Source of the DNA: DASYLJ01 sp964432595
GTDB lineage: Bacteria; Desulfobacterota; Binatia; DP-6
Assembly (NCBI GenBank): GCA_964432595.1
Contig: CAYSOF010000004.1
Coordinates: forward strand, 62,001 to 126,000
Direction of reading: 5' to 3'
Length of the DNA: 64,000 bases
The notes beneath the pieces are model-generated. The model was not told where the DNA came from. It saw only the letters and a list, made by a program, of their open reading frames with translations, and ran no database searches. Below, piece by piece: positions 18,069 to 27,700 of the stretch. Both the position numbers and the translations under genes were made by a program. Within the stretch, counting starts at the first letter, position 1; the number at the start of each line of letters is the position of its first letter.

Positions 18069-18730
18069 CCGGCGCCCGCTGAGCGACGCTCGCCGAGCCC
18101 GCCGCACGCGCCCGGCGGCGTCCAGCGTTCCAGCAGCCAGAAGTTCAGCAGCTTCTGGTACTCGCTGAGAATCTCCTTGGCGGCGCGGCGGTCGCGCCAC
18201 CAGCGGCTCGCACGGAACGACGCGGCGGGTGCCGGGCGCACGGTCACCGTCACGCGAGGCGCGAGCGCCTGCCGCAGGAGCAGGCGCGCCCGGCGCGTGT
18301 GTGACGGGGACGTGACGACGACCATGCTGCGCACGCGGTGGACGCACGCCCAGCGGGCGATCGCCCGCGCCTCGGAGCGCGTGCTGCGCGCGCGCCGGCG
18401 GACGACGCGGATGGCGGCGTCGGGCACGCCCAGCGCCCGCAACGCCTCTCGGGCGAGCTCGTGCGATTCGGGCAGCCGCACGCCGCTCGCGCGCAGCGCC
18501 GCCGCGCCGCGCGGCAGCCGCTCGCGGGTCAGCACCACGATGGGCGCGATGCCGCGTCGGTAGAGCGCCGCCGCCTCGAGCACGCGGTCCGACGTCGAGC
18601 CCGCCATCATCACGATGGCGTCGGCGTGCGCGGGGAGCGGGTCGGCGACGACCAGCGTGCGGCCGGCCACGAGCGCGGCGACGCCGCCGAATGCCACGAC
18701 GATCACGACGACGGTCAGCAGCCGGCCCAC
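17939..18730 (-). CDS. YdcF/SanA-like (DUF218) membrane-anchored protein
   Basis: About 263 residues. A single N-terminal membrane segment (LLTVVVIVVAFGGVAALVAG) is followed by a DUF218 domain: HADAIVMMAGSTSDRVLEAA, a STRSEA segment and VVVTSPSHTRRARLLL. The domain ends near WWRDRRAAKEILSEYQKLL. DUF218 proteins are linked to envelope barrier function; the reaction is uncertain. The start is unclear: GTG at 18730, or TTG at 18748 overlapping the TGA of the thiolase-like gene. The reading frame runs on past the natural domain end and covers the last 130 bases of the glutaredoxin gene in antisense; the final 40 or so residues look non-native. Confidence 0.7.
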   Translation of the reverse strand: MGRLLTVVVIVVAFGGVAALVAGRTLVVADPLPAHADAIVMMAGSTSDRVLEAAALYRRGIAPIVVLTRERLPRGAAALRASGVRLPESHELAREALRALGVPDAAIRVVRRRARSTRSEARAIARWACVHRVRSMVVVTSPSHTRRARLLLRQALAPRVTVTVRPAPAASFRASRWWRDRRAAKEILSEYQKLLNFWLLERWTPPGACGGLGERRSAGAGQDSTALRISGASSPRACSSRTMSQPPTNLPPTNTCGIVGQLV

Positions 18731-18744
18731 GCCTCCAGCGCCCT

Positions 18745-19878
18745 TCAACGCGTCAGCACGACGACGCAGGCGTTGGCCCCGCGACCGACGGTGTGCGCGA
18801 GCGCCACGCGCGCGCCGTCCACCTGGCGCGCGCCCGCGTCGCCGCGGAGCTGTCGCGTGCACTCGACGACCTGTCCCAGCGCGGATGCGCCGAGCGGCTC
18901 GCCCTTCGAGAGCAGGCCGCCGCTCGGGTTGACGGGCAGGGCGCTCGTCATCTCGCCGCCGCCGTCGCGCACCCAGCGTCCGCCGCCGCCGCGTGGACAG
19001 AGCCCGAGCTCCTCCGCCGACAGGATCTCCCGCGCGGCGTCCGTGTCCTGCAGCTCGACGAGATCGAGGTCCGTGGGGCCGAGCCCGCTCTCCTCGTACG
19101 CCGCGCGCGCGGCCATCTCGGTCGGCGTGGGGAGGCCGTCGTCGACGAGGCCGGAGAGCGGCGTGTGCTCGCCGAGGACCGACCCCACCAGGTGCGAGCG
19201 CAGCTGGGCCGCCGCGACGCGTACCGGCCGTTCGCCGACGGGGCGCGCCGACAGCACGACGGCGGCGCCGCCCTCGTTCGGCGAGCACAGCATCAGCAGT
19301 CGTAGCGGTTCGCAGACGAGCGGCGACGCCAGCACGTCGGCGGCCGTGATCGCCTTCCGATACATCGCATCGGGATTGTGGACGCCGTGCCGGTGGTTCT
19401 TCACCGAGACCCGCGCGAGGTCGTCGGCGGTCACGTCGCTCTCGCGCATGAGCCGCTGCGCGCGCAGGGCGAAGTAGCCGGGGGTCGCTGCCAGGCCGGC
19501 CTCCTCGCGCCACGGCTCGAAGAAGCTCGAGCGGATCATGCCGCGCGGCATCTTCTCCATGCCGAAGACCAGGACGGTGTCGTGGCGTCCAGTCGCCACC
19601 TGCGACGCGCCGAGCGCCAGCGCCGCGCCGCCGCTGGCGCAGCCGGCCTCGACGTTGACGATCGGGACGCCCGAGAGGCCGAGCGCGGTGAGCACCTTGT
19701 GGCCCGACGCGACGCCCCCGTAGACGTTGCCGCAGAACGCGGCCTGGAACCCGCCGCGCCCGATCCCCGCCTCGGCGAGTGCCGCGCGGACGGCGTGCGC
19801 GCCGAGCGCGGTCACGGTGCGATCGGCGAAGCGGCCGAACGGGTGCAGGCCGACGCCGGCGATCCAGACCGGCCTCAC
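18745..19878 (-). CDS. Thiolase-superfamily protein, degenerate (lipid-transfer/Ltp2-like), partner of DUF35 protein
   Basis: A 377-residue thiolase-fold protein. It keeps the first Cys (NVEAGCASGG), but the usual thiolase NEAF/HDAF segment reads ELQDTDAA, the GHPxGAxG histidine is replaced by Glu (KGEPLGASALG), and the C-terminal catalytic CGG segment is missing (HTVGRGANACVV). This pattern, together with the OB-fold DUF35 gene directly upstream (GTGA overlap), is that of SCP2/Ltp2-like thiolase-fold enzymes that act with a DUF35 partner, including steroid side-chain aldolases, and not of acetyl-CoA acyltransferases. Start is GTG at 19878 with GGAGG four bases upstream. Confidence 0.78.
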   Translation of the reverse strand: MRPVWIAGVGLHPFGRFADRTVTALGAHAVRAALAEAGIGRGGFQAAFCGNVYGGVASGHKVLTALGLSGVPIVNVEAGCASGGAALALGASQVATGRHDTVLVFGMEKMPRGMIRSSFFEPWREEAGLAATPGYFALRAQRLMRESDVTADDLARVSVKNHRHGVHNPDAMYRKAITAADVLASPLVCEPLRLLMLCSPNEGGAAVVLSARPVGERPVRVAAAQLRSHLVGSVLGEHTPLSGLVDDGLPTPTEMAARAAYEESGLGPTDLDLVELQDTDAAREILSAEELGLCPRGGGGRWVRDGGGEMTSALPVNPSGGLLSKGEPLGASALGQVVECTRQLRGDAGARQVDGARVALAHTVGRGANACVVVLTR

Positions 19879-20285
19879 GCGTCCTCCACGCGGTAGGCCC
19901 AGGACACGACGGGCGTGCCGTCGTCGTCCGTGAACAGCGTGTCGAGCTCGAGGCGTACCGGCAGCTGCTCGCGCAGGCCGTCGAGCCGCGTCGCCGTCAG
20001 GCGGGTGACGACGCGCAGCCCGCCGTCGTCGAGCTCGACGACCCCGAAGCCGAATGGCAGCGGGCCGCGATAGCCGGGGGGCCTGGTGTTGACGACGGTC
20101 CAGAGCCACAGCCGGCCGGCGGCCCCGACGGGCTCCGCGCCGGCGGCGTCCGCGCTGCAGTACGGGCAGACGTCGGATGCCGGAAAGTGGAGCTTGGCGC
20201 ACGCCGCACAGCGTCCGGCGAGCAGCCGCGGCCCCGTAGGGCCGTCGACGAAGAGACCGGGATGGATCGGGCGGCCCTCGGGCAT
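19875..20285 (-). CDS. Zn-ribbon/OB-fold protein (DUF35, ChsH2-like)
   Basis: A 136-residue protein with a rubredoxin-like zinc ribbon (CAACAKLHFPASDVCPYC, two CxxC pairs) and then an OB fold (GRLWLWTVVNTRPPGY, PFGFGVVELDDG, GLREQLPVRLEL). DUF35 proteins bind acyl-CoA and form complexes with thiolase-fold partners. Here the partner gene follows with a 4-base GTGA overlap. The ATG at 20285 (MPEGRPIHPG) is the only start that fits. The DUF35, thiolase-like and YdcF-like genes are tightly packed and probably one transcript. Confidence 0.87.
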   Translation of the reverse strand: MPEGRPIHPGLFVDGPTGPRLLAGRCAACAKLHFPASDVCPYCSADAAGAEPVGAAGRLWLWTVVNTRPPGYRGPLPFGFGVVELDDGGLRVVTRLTATRLDGLREQLPVRLELDTLFTDDDGTPVVSWAYRVEDA

Positions 20286-20391
20286 CGCCCGGACCCTTAC
20301 GAACCGCGCGGGCGCCGGGTCAAGCCGCGCCAAACGCCGCAAGAAAACATCTCGATTCTCGTCGCGCGCGCGTGCTAGGGGAGGCGGTCCA

Positions 20392-23271
20392 ATGCAGCTC
20401 GTGAGATCCGCACTCTGCACCGCTTTGCTGCTCCTGTCGCTCGCGGCGTCGGCGGCTCGGGCCACCGTCGCGGACGACCTGTGTGCGCCCGCCGTGGATC
20501 CGTGCGTCGTCAACACCCAGGTGACGCTGGCGCCGGGCTCGATCGTCGATCTCGGGGGACGCGCGCTGCACGTCGGCGGGCAGGGTCGCCTCGCCGTGAG
20601 CGGCGTGGTGACGATCCAGGCGGGCGCGATTCGCATGTTGCCGGGCGCACGCATCCTGGGACAGGGCGGCGACTTCGGCGCGATCGTCACGCTGCGATCC
20701 GCGAGCGGTGTGACGATCGAGACCGGGGGCAGCGCGCGCGCGCGCATCGACGTATCGGCGGCGCTCGCCGCGGGTACGGTGATCGTCGACGCCGGCGGCG
20801 ACGTCCGCATCGACGGCGACGTCGCCGCGAACGGGACGTCGCAGGAGGGCAGCGGCGGCGTCGTCACCGCGCACGCGGGGGGCGACGTGGTCGTCACCGG
20901 ATTCCTCGAGGTGAAGGGTGGCGGCGATGCCGACGGCGGGTTCATCACGCTCGACGCCGGCGGCGACGTCGACGTTGCGCAGATCCTGAACGCGTCGGGC
21001 GGCGACTTCGGCGGCGGGGCGCTCGAGCTGACGGCCGCCGGGGACATCGTGACGCGCGAGAAGCTCGACGTCCGCGGCGGCGGCATCTCCGGCGACGGCG
21101 GCTCGATCACGATGCGGGCCGCCGGCTCCGTGTCGATCCTCGGCGCGGTAAACGGTCCCGCGGCCGGCGACGCCGACGAGGGCGGCGGCACGGGCGCGGA
21201 CCTCGACGTCGGCGCGCAGCAGTCGATCACGCTGGCGGGCACGGTCACCATCACGGGCGCGCTCCCGGACGGCGAGGGCGGGGCGGTGACGCTCGAAGCG
21301 GGCACCGACGTCGTGCAGACGGGTGCGATCGTCGCCACGGGCAACGGGATCGACGGCTGCGGCGGCGCAGTGGACGTGCTCGCGGGACGCGACGTCCGTC
21401 TGGACCGCATCGAGGTGAGCGGCGGCTCGTGCGGCGGCGGCACGGTCTGGGCGCAGGGCCTCGGGACCGTCACCGCGGCCGGGCAGGTGACGGCCGACGG
21501 CGCGACCGACTGGGGCACGGGCGGTACGCTGACGCTGCAGGGCCGCGAGGTCGTGACGAACGCGGTCCTGCGCGCGAACGGGTCGTCGACGAGCGGCGCC
21601 GGGACGATCAGCCTCGACGCGTGCCGCATCACGGTCGGCCCGGCGAGCGAGCTGCGGACCGTCGGGCTGCAGGGGCTGAACGAGCTGCTCGCGGGCGGTC
21701 AGATCACCGTCAGCGGGCGCATGACGACGTCGGCGGGCGGCCTGAACGCGATCCGCTATCGCGACCCGGCGCTGCCGCCGATCCTGAGCGGCGTGGTCGT
21801 GCCGGTCGCCGCCCCGATCGTCGATGCGACGATCCCACCCTGCGCACCCGACGGCGCGGTCTGCGGCAACGACGCCGTGGAGCCGGGCGAGGAGTGCGAC
21901 GACGGCAACAACGTCGCGTGCGACGGCTGCGCGGCGAGCTGTCGGACCGAGTCGTGCGGCAACGCGCGCATCGAGTGCGACGAGGAGTGCGACCTCGGTG
22001 CGCAGAACGGGGCGCCGGGCAGCCCGTGCCGCGCCGACTGTACCGTCGTGCCCCCGACGGGCGGCGTACAGCTCCTGCCCGGGGGCATGGGACGCAATGC
22101 CTGCTACGCCGAGTGGACCGTCCGCAATCCGGGCGGCGAGGTCGTCGACGGCATGCCGGCGCGCACCCAACGCTGCGTCGACGGCGACCCGGCCTGCGAC
22201 CAGGACGGCGCCAGCGACGGGCGCTGCCTGCTCGAGGTCGGCGTCTGTCTCGGGTCGACCGACGCGCGCGTCCCGACGTGCCAGCCGGGCGCGATCGAGT
22301 CGGTGTCGCTGAACGCGCCGAATCCGCTGCTCGTGACGTCGCCCACCGACGTGGCGAACGCGACGAAGCTGGTGCAGGCACTCGGCGCCGTCGGCGTCAC
22401 GGTGCGCGCGGGAACGAACGTGATCGTCCCGGGCCACCCGATCACGCAGCGCGACACCTGCACGACGCCGGTCCTGTTCGAGGTGCCGCACCCGCCGGGC
22501 CTGCCCGGCAGCCGCCAGCTGCTCATGGCGGCACGCACGGTCGACGGCGGCCGCATGCGCCGCAACCGCGTCGAGGTCGTCTGCGATCCCAACGTCGCCG
22601 TGTGCGGCAACGGCGTGCGCGAGCTCGGCGAGGCGTGCGACGACGGCAACCCCGACGCGTGCGACGGCTGCACGCCGACGTGCCGCGTGCAGACGTGCGG
22701 CGACGGCGTCGTGCAGTGCGACGAGCAGTGCGACGACGGCCCGGCCAACGGCACGCCGGGCAGCTCGTGCGAGACGTGGTGCGCCGAGAAGACTCCGGCG
22801 CTCCGCATTCCCGGCGGCGGGTCCCGCGCGACCGATTGCCAGCTCGAGACGGTGATCGCGCTGGCGTCGCCGGCCGTCGACGCGAAGGGCATCCCGTCGG
22901 CGAAGCAGAGCTGCACCGACGGCGATCCGGGCTGCGACCGCGATCCGGCGCCGGGCCGATGCGCATTCGCGACGTGGGCGTGCGTCGCGGGCGCCGATGC
23001 GCGCCTCGGCTGCGCCGCGACGCACGTGGCGTCGTTGGAGATCCGCCGGCCGAGCACGCGCGACACCGGCGCGCTGGCCGCGGTGCGGTCCGCGCTGCTC
23101 GCCGGCCTGGGTGCCTACGAGGCGACGGGTCCGGGCGAGGTGTGCAGCGGACGCATGATCCTCGGCGTCCCCGTCGGCAAGTCGTGGACCAAGGTGCAGC
23201 TGCGCACCCGCAACGACGCGAACGTGCCGGACACCGACACGCTGAAGCTGCGCTGCCTCGCGCCGCGCTGA
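20392..23271 (+). CDS. Large secreted beta-helix/Cys-repeat protein with internally duplicated C-terminal domain
   Basis: A 959-residue exported protein. The signal peptide (about 1-24, SAARA) is followed by ADDLCAPAVDPCVV, the same N-cap as in the 9599 protein. Residues about 35-480 are Gly/Asp/Val beta-helix-like repeats (many AGGDVxxDG turns). The C-terminal half alternates: CGN...EECDDGNN...DGC repeats, a domain of about 190 residues (GGMGRNACYAEW...CVDGDPACDQDG), CGNG/CDDGN repeats, and a second copy of that domain (GGGSRATDCQLE...CTDGDPGCDRDP). It lacks the basic C-terminal module of its five relatives. The ATG at 20392 follows GGGGAGG. It is convergent with the thiolase gene, one base between the ends. 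Confidence 0.8.
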   Translation: MQLVRSALCTALLLLSLAASAARATVADDLCAPAVDPCVVNTQVTLAPGSIVDLGGRALHVGGQGRLAVSGVVTIQAGAIRMLPGARILGQGGDFGAIVTLRSASGVTIETGGSARARIDVSAALAAGTVIVDAGGDVRIDGDVAANGTSQEGSGGVVTAHAGGDVVVTGFLEVKGGGDADGGFITLDAGGDVDVAQILNASGGDFGGGALELTAAGDIVTREKLDVRGGGISGDGGSITMRAAGSVSILGAVNGPAAGDADEGGGTGADLDVGAQQSITLAGTVTITGALPDGEGGAVTLEAGTDVVQTGAIVATGNGIDGCGGAVDVLAGRDVRLDRIEVSGGSCGGGTVWAQGLGTVTAAGQVTADGATDWGTGGTLTLQGREVVTNAVLRANGSSTSGAGTISLDACRITVGPASELRTVGLQGLNELLAGGQITVSGRMTTSAGGLNAIRYRDPALPPILSGVVVPVAAPIVDATIPPCAPDGAVCGNDAVEPGEECDDGNNVACDGCAASCRTESCGNARIECDEECDLGAQNGAPGSPCRADCTVVPPTGGVQLLPGGMGRNACYAEWTVRNPGGEVVDGMPARTQRCVDGDPACDQDGASDGRCLLEVGVCLGSTDARVPTCQPGAIESVSLNAPNPLLVTSPTDVANATKLVQALGAVGVTVRAGTNVIVPGHPITQRDTCTTPVLFEVPHPPGLPGSRQLLMAARTVDGGRMRRNRVEVVCDPNVAVCGNGVRELGEACDDGNPDACDGCTPTCRVQTCGDGVVQCDEQCDDGPANGTPGSSCETWCAEKTPALRIPGGGSRATDCQLETVIALASPAVDAKGIPSAKQSCTDGDPGCDRDPAPGRCAFATWACVAGADARLGCAATHVASLEIRRPSTRDTGALAAVRSALLAGLGAYEATGPGEVCSGRMILGVPVGKSWTKVQLRTRNDANVPDTDTLKLRCLAPR

Positions 23272-23272
23272 C

Positions 23273-24487
23273 TCAGACCGCTTCGAGAATCGTCGCGGCG
23301 CCCTGGCCCATGCCGCCGCAGATCGTGGCGAGGGCATAGCGGCCGCCGCGGCGGCGGAGCTCGAGCGCCGCCGTTCCGACGAGGCGCGCCCCCGAGGCGC
23401 CGACCGGATGGCCGAGCGCGCACGCGCCGCCGTTCGGGTTCACGCGCTCGGCATCGTCGATGCCGAACTCGCGCATGAGCGCGATCGGCGCCGAGGCGAA
23501 CGCCTCGTTGACCTCGATGACGCTCATGTCCGCCTGCCCGAGGCCGCTGCGCTCGAACGCGCGGCGCGTGGCCGGGATCGCCGAGCGGATCAGGTCCGTC
23601 GGCGCGCAGGCGCCGGTCGCGATGGTGTGGATGCGCGCGAGCGGCGCGATGCCGCGCCGGCGCGCCTCGTCCGCCGACATGACGACACAGACGGCGGCGC
23701 CGTCGGCCTGACCCGACGAGCTCGCGGCGGTGATGCGCCCGTCGGGACGGTAGACCGGCGCCAGCGCCGCGATCTTCTCGTACGTCGTGTCGGCGCGCGG
23801 GCCCTGATCGTCGGCGACGCGGACCGCGTTGCCCTCGAGGTCGAGGCCGTCGGTCGGCACGATCTCCTCGCGCAGGCGCTCGCGCGCGGCGAGCGCCCGC
23901 CGATGGCTGGCGAGCGCCCAGCGATCCATGGCCTCGCGCGTGATGTCGTACTGCTCGGCCAGGCGCTCGGCGCCCTGGCCGCCGTTCAGCTCGATGGGGT
24001 TGATGATGTCGAACAGCTTCGGGTTCGGATTCATCGTGGCGAGCATGTGCCCGCCCTCCTTGATGACGCTGTCCATGTCCATCCCGTCCTTGATGGTCGG
24101 GATGCGGAAGTGGGTCATGCTGTCGAGCCCGCCGGCCAGGAAGACGTCGCCCAGGCCGCACTGCACCTGCATGGTCGCGATGTGCACGGACATCATCGCG
24201 GTGGTGCAGGCGCGCTCGACGCTCAGCCCGACGACGTGATCGGGGAACCCGGCCATGAAGGGGATCGCCGTCCCGGGATGCGCCTGCTCGCCCATCATCT
24301 CGACGGCGCCGAGGATGATGCCGTCGACGTCGCCGGGTGTCAGGCCCGCGCGCCGGACCGCCTCGTGGAGCGCGATCATCGCCAGGTCGTCGGACCGCAC
24401 GGCGCGAAAGACTCCGCGCCGGGGGTCGGCTCGACCGAACGGGGTACGAACGTAGGCGACGAGGACCGCGTCCCGCAGGCTTGCCAT
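23273..24487 (-). CDS. Acetyl-CoA acyltransferase (thiolase)
   Basis: A 404-residue degradative-type thiolase with the full catalytic set: nucleophile Cys in VERACTTAMMSVH, NEAFASAPIAL, GHPVGASGARL and the C-terminal CGGMGQGAAT with the second Cys. It would cleave 3-ketoacyl-CoA with CoA, or run the reverse condensation, in beta-oxidation or related pathways. The ATG at 24487 (MASLRDAVLVAYVRTPFG) matches the family start. The frame continues upstream, but this is not supported. No neighbouring hydratase or dehydrogenase genes are present, so it stands alone. Confidence 0.92.
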   Translation of the reverse strand: MASLRDAVLVAYVRTPFGRADPRRGVFRAVRSDDLAMIALHEAVRRAGLTPGDVDGIILGAVEMMGEQAHPGTAIPFMAGFPDHVVGLSVERACTTAMMSVHIATMQVQCGLGDVFLAGGLDSMTHFRIPTIKDGMDMDSVIKEGGHMLATMNPNPKLFDIINPIELNGGQGAERLAEQYDITREAMDRWALASHRRALAARERLREEIVPTDGLDLEGNAVRVADDQGPRADTTYEKIAALAPVYRPDGRITAASSSGQADGAAVCVVMSADEARRRGIAPLARIHTIATGACAPTDLIRSAIPATRRAFERSGLGQADMSVIEVNEAFASAPIALMREFGIDDAERVNPNGGACALGHPVGASGARLVGTAALELRRRGGRYALATICGGMGQGAATILEAV

Positions 24488-24787
24488 GGTTGCCGGGCCT
24501 GTAACGCAGGCGCATCGCCGGCTGCAAACCCCCACGCTGGCGTGGACGGCCCGACCAATCCTCGCGCGAGCGCATGGCGTTCGACCGCGCAAACGCCACA
24601 CCGGCACCCCGCTTCATTGCGCGCCTGCATGCATCGCGCGGAACTGAGTGGTGGCTTCCGAAGAGGGTCGGAGAGCACTGCCTGTGGAAAACCTCACCGC
24701 AGAAGGAATTTGCGCCTTGTTTCTTGAGCTTACCACGTGGAACGGCGCGTCGTTTCGTGGCATGTTTTCTGCTCGATGGCGGCCAAT
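24488..24787. promoter_or_regulatory. 300-base divergent intergenic region between the thiolase and a large secreted-protein gene
   Basis: No gene is seen here. It carries the sigma-54-like promoter at 24758-24773 at its right end. A stretch GAATTTGCGCC at about 24707 lies 51 bases before that promoter; a similar GAATTGCGC sits at the same distance before the promoter at 29032. No thiolase promoter could be identified with confidence. Confidence 0.5.
24758..24773 (+). promoter_or_regulatory. Sigma-54-like promoter of the 24788 gene
   Basis: TGGCATGTTTTCTGCT matches the -24/-12 consensus at 14 of 16 positions with correct GG-to-GC spacing. It is almost identical to the element before the 29062 gene. 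The -12 C lies 16 bases before the ATG at 24788, predicting a 4-nt leader; the alternative ATG at 24776 would lie upstream of the transcript start. Confidence 0.6.
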
Positions 24788-27700
24788 ATGCGTGCGAGCT
24801 CGAAAGCGGCGGTGAAACTCGGGGTAAACGCGTTGGTGCTGTTGGGCCTGATGGTCGCAGCTCCGGCCTGGGCGCTTCATCGCGAGACACCTGGTGCCGT
24901 CCAGATCAGCAGCGGCGTGTCCCACACCCACCCGTCCGGGCGGTCGTGGGGGAACTTCTTCACCTTCGCATCCTCCCAGGACCTCGCGGGGACCGGCAAC
25001 ACGACGCCCCAGATCTTCGTCTTCAACCTCGCCTACTACGACTGTGCGCAGGGGACCACGGAGGGCACGACCCCCTGTCCTGCGCCCGGGACACCGTACA
25101 TCCGACAGGTCACCTCGGGGCCGGGCGCTCCGGCCAACCCCACGATCGGCGACATCGCGTCCGGCAACCAGGACCAGTGGATCGCGTTCGACGCCCTCGG
25201 CTCGTTCGATTTCGGCGGCGCCCTGGCGCCGCTCTCCGGCGCGGCGGCGACCAAGCGCCAGATCTTCATGAGGAACCTGCGGACCAACGAGGTCCGCCGC
25301 GTCACGGCGAGCGCGGACGGCGACAGCGTCCGTCCCTCGGCCAACGTCCTCGCCGGCGTCGTCGTGTTCGAGTCGACGGCGAGCCTCCTCGGCGGCCTGC
25401 AGAACCCGGCGGGCGTGTCGCAGGTCTACGTCTACGAGCGCGCGGGCGGCATCATCCGCCGTCTCTCGGTCGCCGCGGGCGGCCAGGCCGCGGGCCCGAG
25501 CACGCGCCCGGTCGCGAACCAGGACGGCAAGCGCATCGCGTTCGAGTCGACGGCCGACCTGCTCGGCAACGGCGCGAACACGGGCGTCTCGCAGATCTAC
25601 TACGTCGACTACGACAAGGTGAACCACACGGGCACGCTGTATCGCCTGACGAACGGCAACGGCCCGAGCCGCAACGCGTACATCGCGGAGAACTCGCCGG
25701 TCGTCGTCTTCGACAGCGCGGCGACGAACCTGCCCGGGAGCACGGGCGGCGCCGGCCGTCGCGTCGTCCTCGCCAACGTGTCGACGCCGGCGAACGCCGC
25801 GGCGACGCTCACGGAGCTCACGCCGCCGTCGATCTACGGCGACTGCAGCTTCCCGACGCTCAACCCCGGCGCGAAGGTGACGCAGCAGGGCGTCTACGAA
25901 GTGCGCGTTCCGATGATCTGCACGGGCGATCCGCTCGACAACGACACCACCGGCAACCGCGTCTTCGTCTACGACACGTCGAACGCGCTGCTGTTCCAGA
26001 TCACCGGCGCCGGCGACGTGCAGGGGCCGCTCAGCGCGAACCTCGGCCAGTGGTTCCTCACGCTCTCGACCAGCAGCGACCTGACCGGCGACGGCGTCTG
26101 CGGCTACCAAATCTACACGATCAACTACAACTACCTCGACAACCCGCACTCGGCGTGGGTGCCCGCGCAGGGGCCCGGCCAGGTGCCGCCGGACGCGATC
26201 GAGCAGAGCGGCAGCAGCGTCATCGGGCTGCGCGCGTTCGACGTCGCGAACATGGCCAGCAACACCAGCATCACCACGCGTGACGGCACGCTCACGACGC
26301 CGGTCAGCAGCGGCGGCTCGGTCGGCCTCGACATCGGCGCGCCGAACGGATTCAACGGCGAGGCGGCGATCACGGTTCCGCAGGACCGCGTGCTCCTCCC
26401 GCCGGTGCCGGTCGCGGGCTTCGGCGCCATCTGCTTCCAGGCGGCGGGCGCGGGGCAGGGCACGCTCGACTGTGACGGCGGCGCCGCCGGCGGCAACGTC
26501 ACGGTCGCGCAGGACCACAATACCGACGACAGCGACCCGAGCTGTACGCTCGGCTGTCGCGAGGACGACCTCGTCTGCCAGGGCTCGCTGCCCGGCCCGC
26601 ACCTCGGCGAGAGCGTCGCGGTGTGCAACGGCCCGGTCAACACGACGTTCGGCGGCACCTACGCCCCCGGCGGTGTCCGTGTCTCGGTGCCGGTGAACTT
26701 CAGCTTCTCGGTGAACGCCGGTCCGGACGGCGTCTTCTGCAACGGCAACGACACCTACTCGACCGTACAGAACATGCCCGCGCTCCTCTGGCTCACGACG
26801 GGCACCGCGACGGGCCGCATCCTCGATCGCGACAACGTGCTCGGCCTCGACCTCGAGGCGCCGGACGCCGGCGTCGCGCTCGACTGCAACCGGCTCCGCG
26901 CGGGCGATCTCGCCGGGGCGCATCTCGTCGGCACGGTGCCGATCCTCGACGTGCCGAACGTCCCCGGGCTCCGCGACGTCATCGTCGGCTTCGACTTCGA
27001 GGCGGCGCCGAGCGCGCCCAACGCGTGCGGCGCGAGCTGCAACACCGCCGCCGACTGTGACGACGGCAACGCCTGCAACGGCGCCGAGGTCTGTGGCGCG
27101 AACAAGCTCTGCCAGTCGGGCACGCCGCTCACCTGCGACGACGGCAACGTGTGCAACGGCGCCGAGACGTGCGATCCGGACCAGGGCTGTGTCGCGGGCG
27201 TCGCCTGCAACGACGGCAACCCCTGCAATGGCGAGGAGACCTGCTCGCAGCAGACGGGCTGCCAGGCCGGATCGCCCGTCGTCTGCACGGACGGCAACGC
27301 CTGCAACGGCGTCGAGACCTGCAACCCGGCGAACGGCCAGTGCGTCGGCGGGCAGGCGCCGAGCTGCAACGACGGCAACTCCTGCACGACCGACATGTGC
27401 GATCCGCAGACGGGTTGCACGTTCATGAACAACACCGATCCCTGCAACGACGGGAGCGCGTGTACCGAGAACGACACGTGCGGCGGCGGCAGCTGCGCCG
27501 GCACACCCACCCCGGCCGCGGTCGCCTGCAACGCCGGCGACGGCAACGCCTGCAACGGCACCGAGACGTGCAACCCGTCGTCGGGCGCGTGCGAGGCGAC
27601 GCCGCTCGACTGCAACGACGGCAACGTGTGCACCACCGACAGCTGCGCGCCCGCGTTCGGCTGTCAGTACGTGAACAACACGAATCCGTGCAGCGACGGC

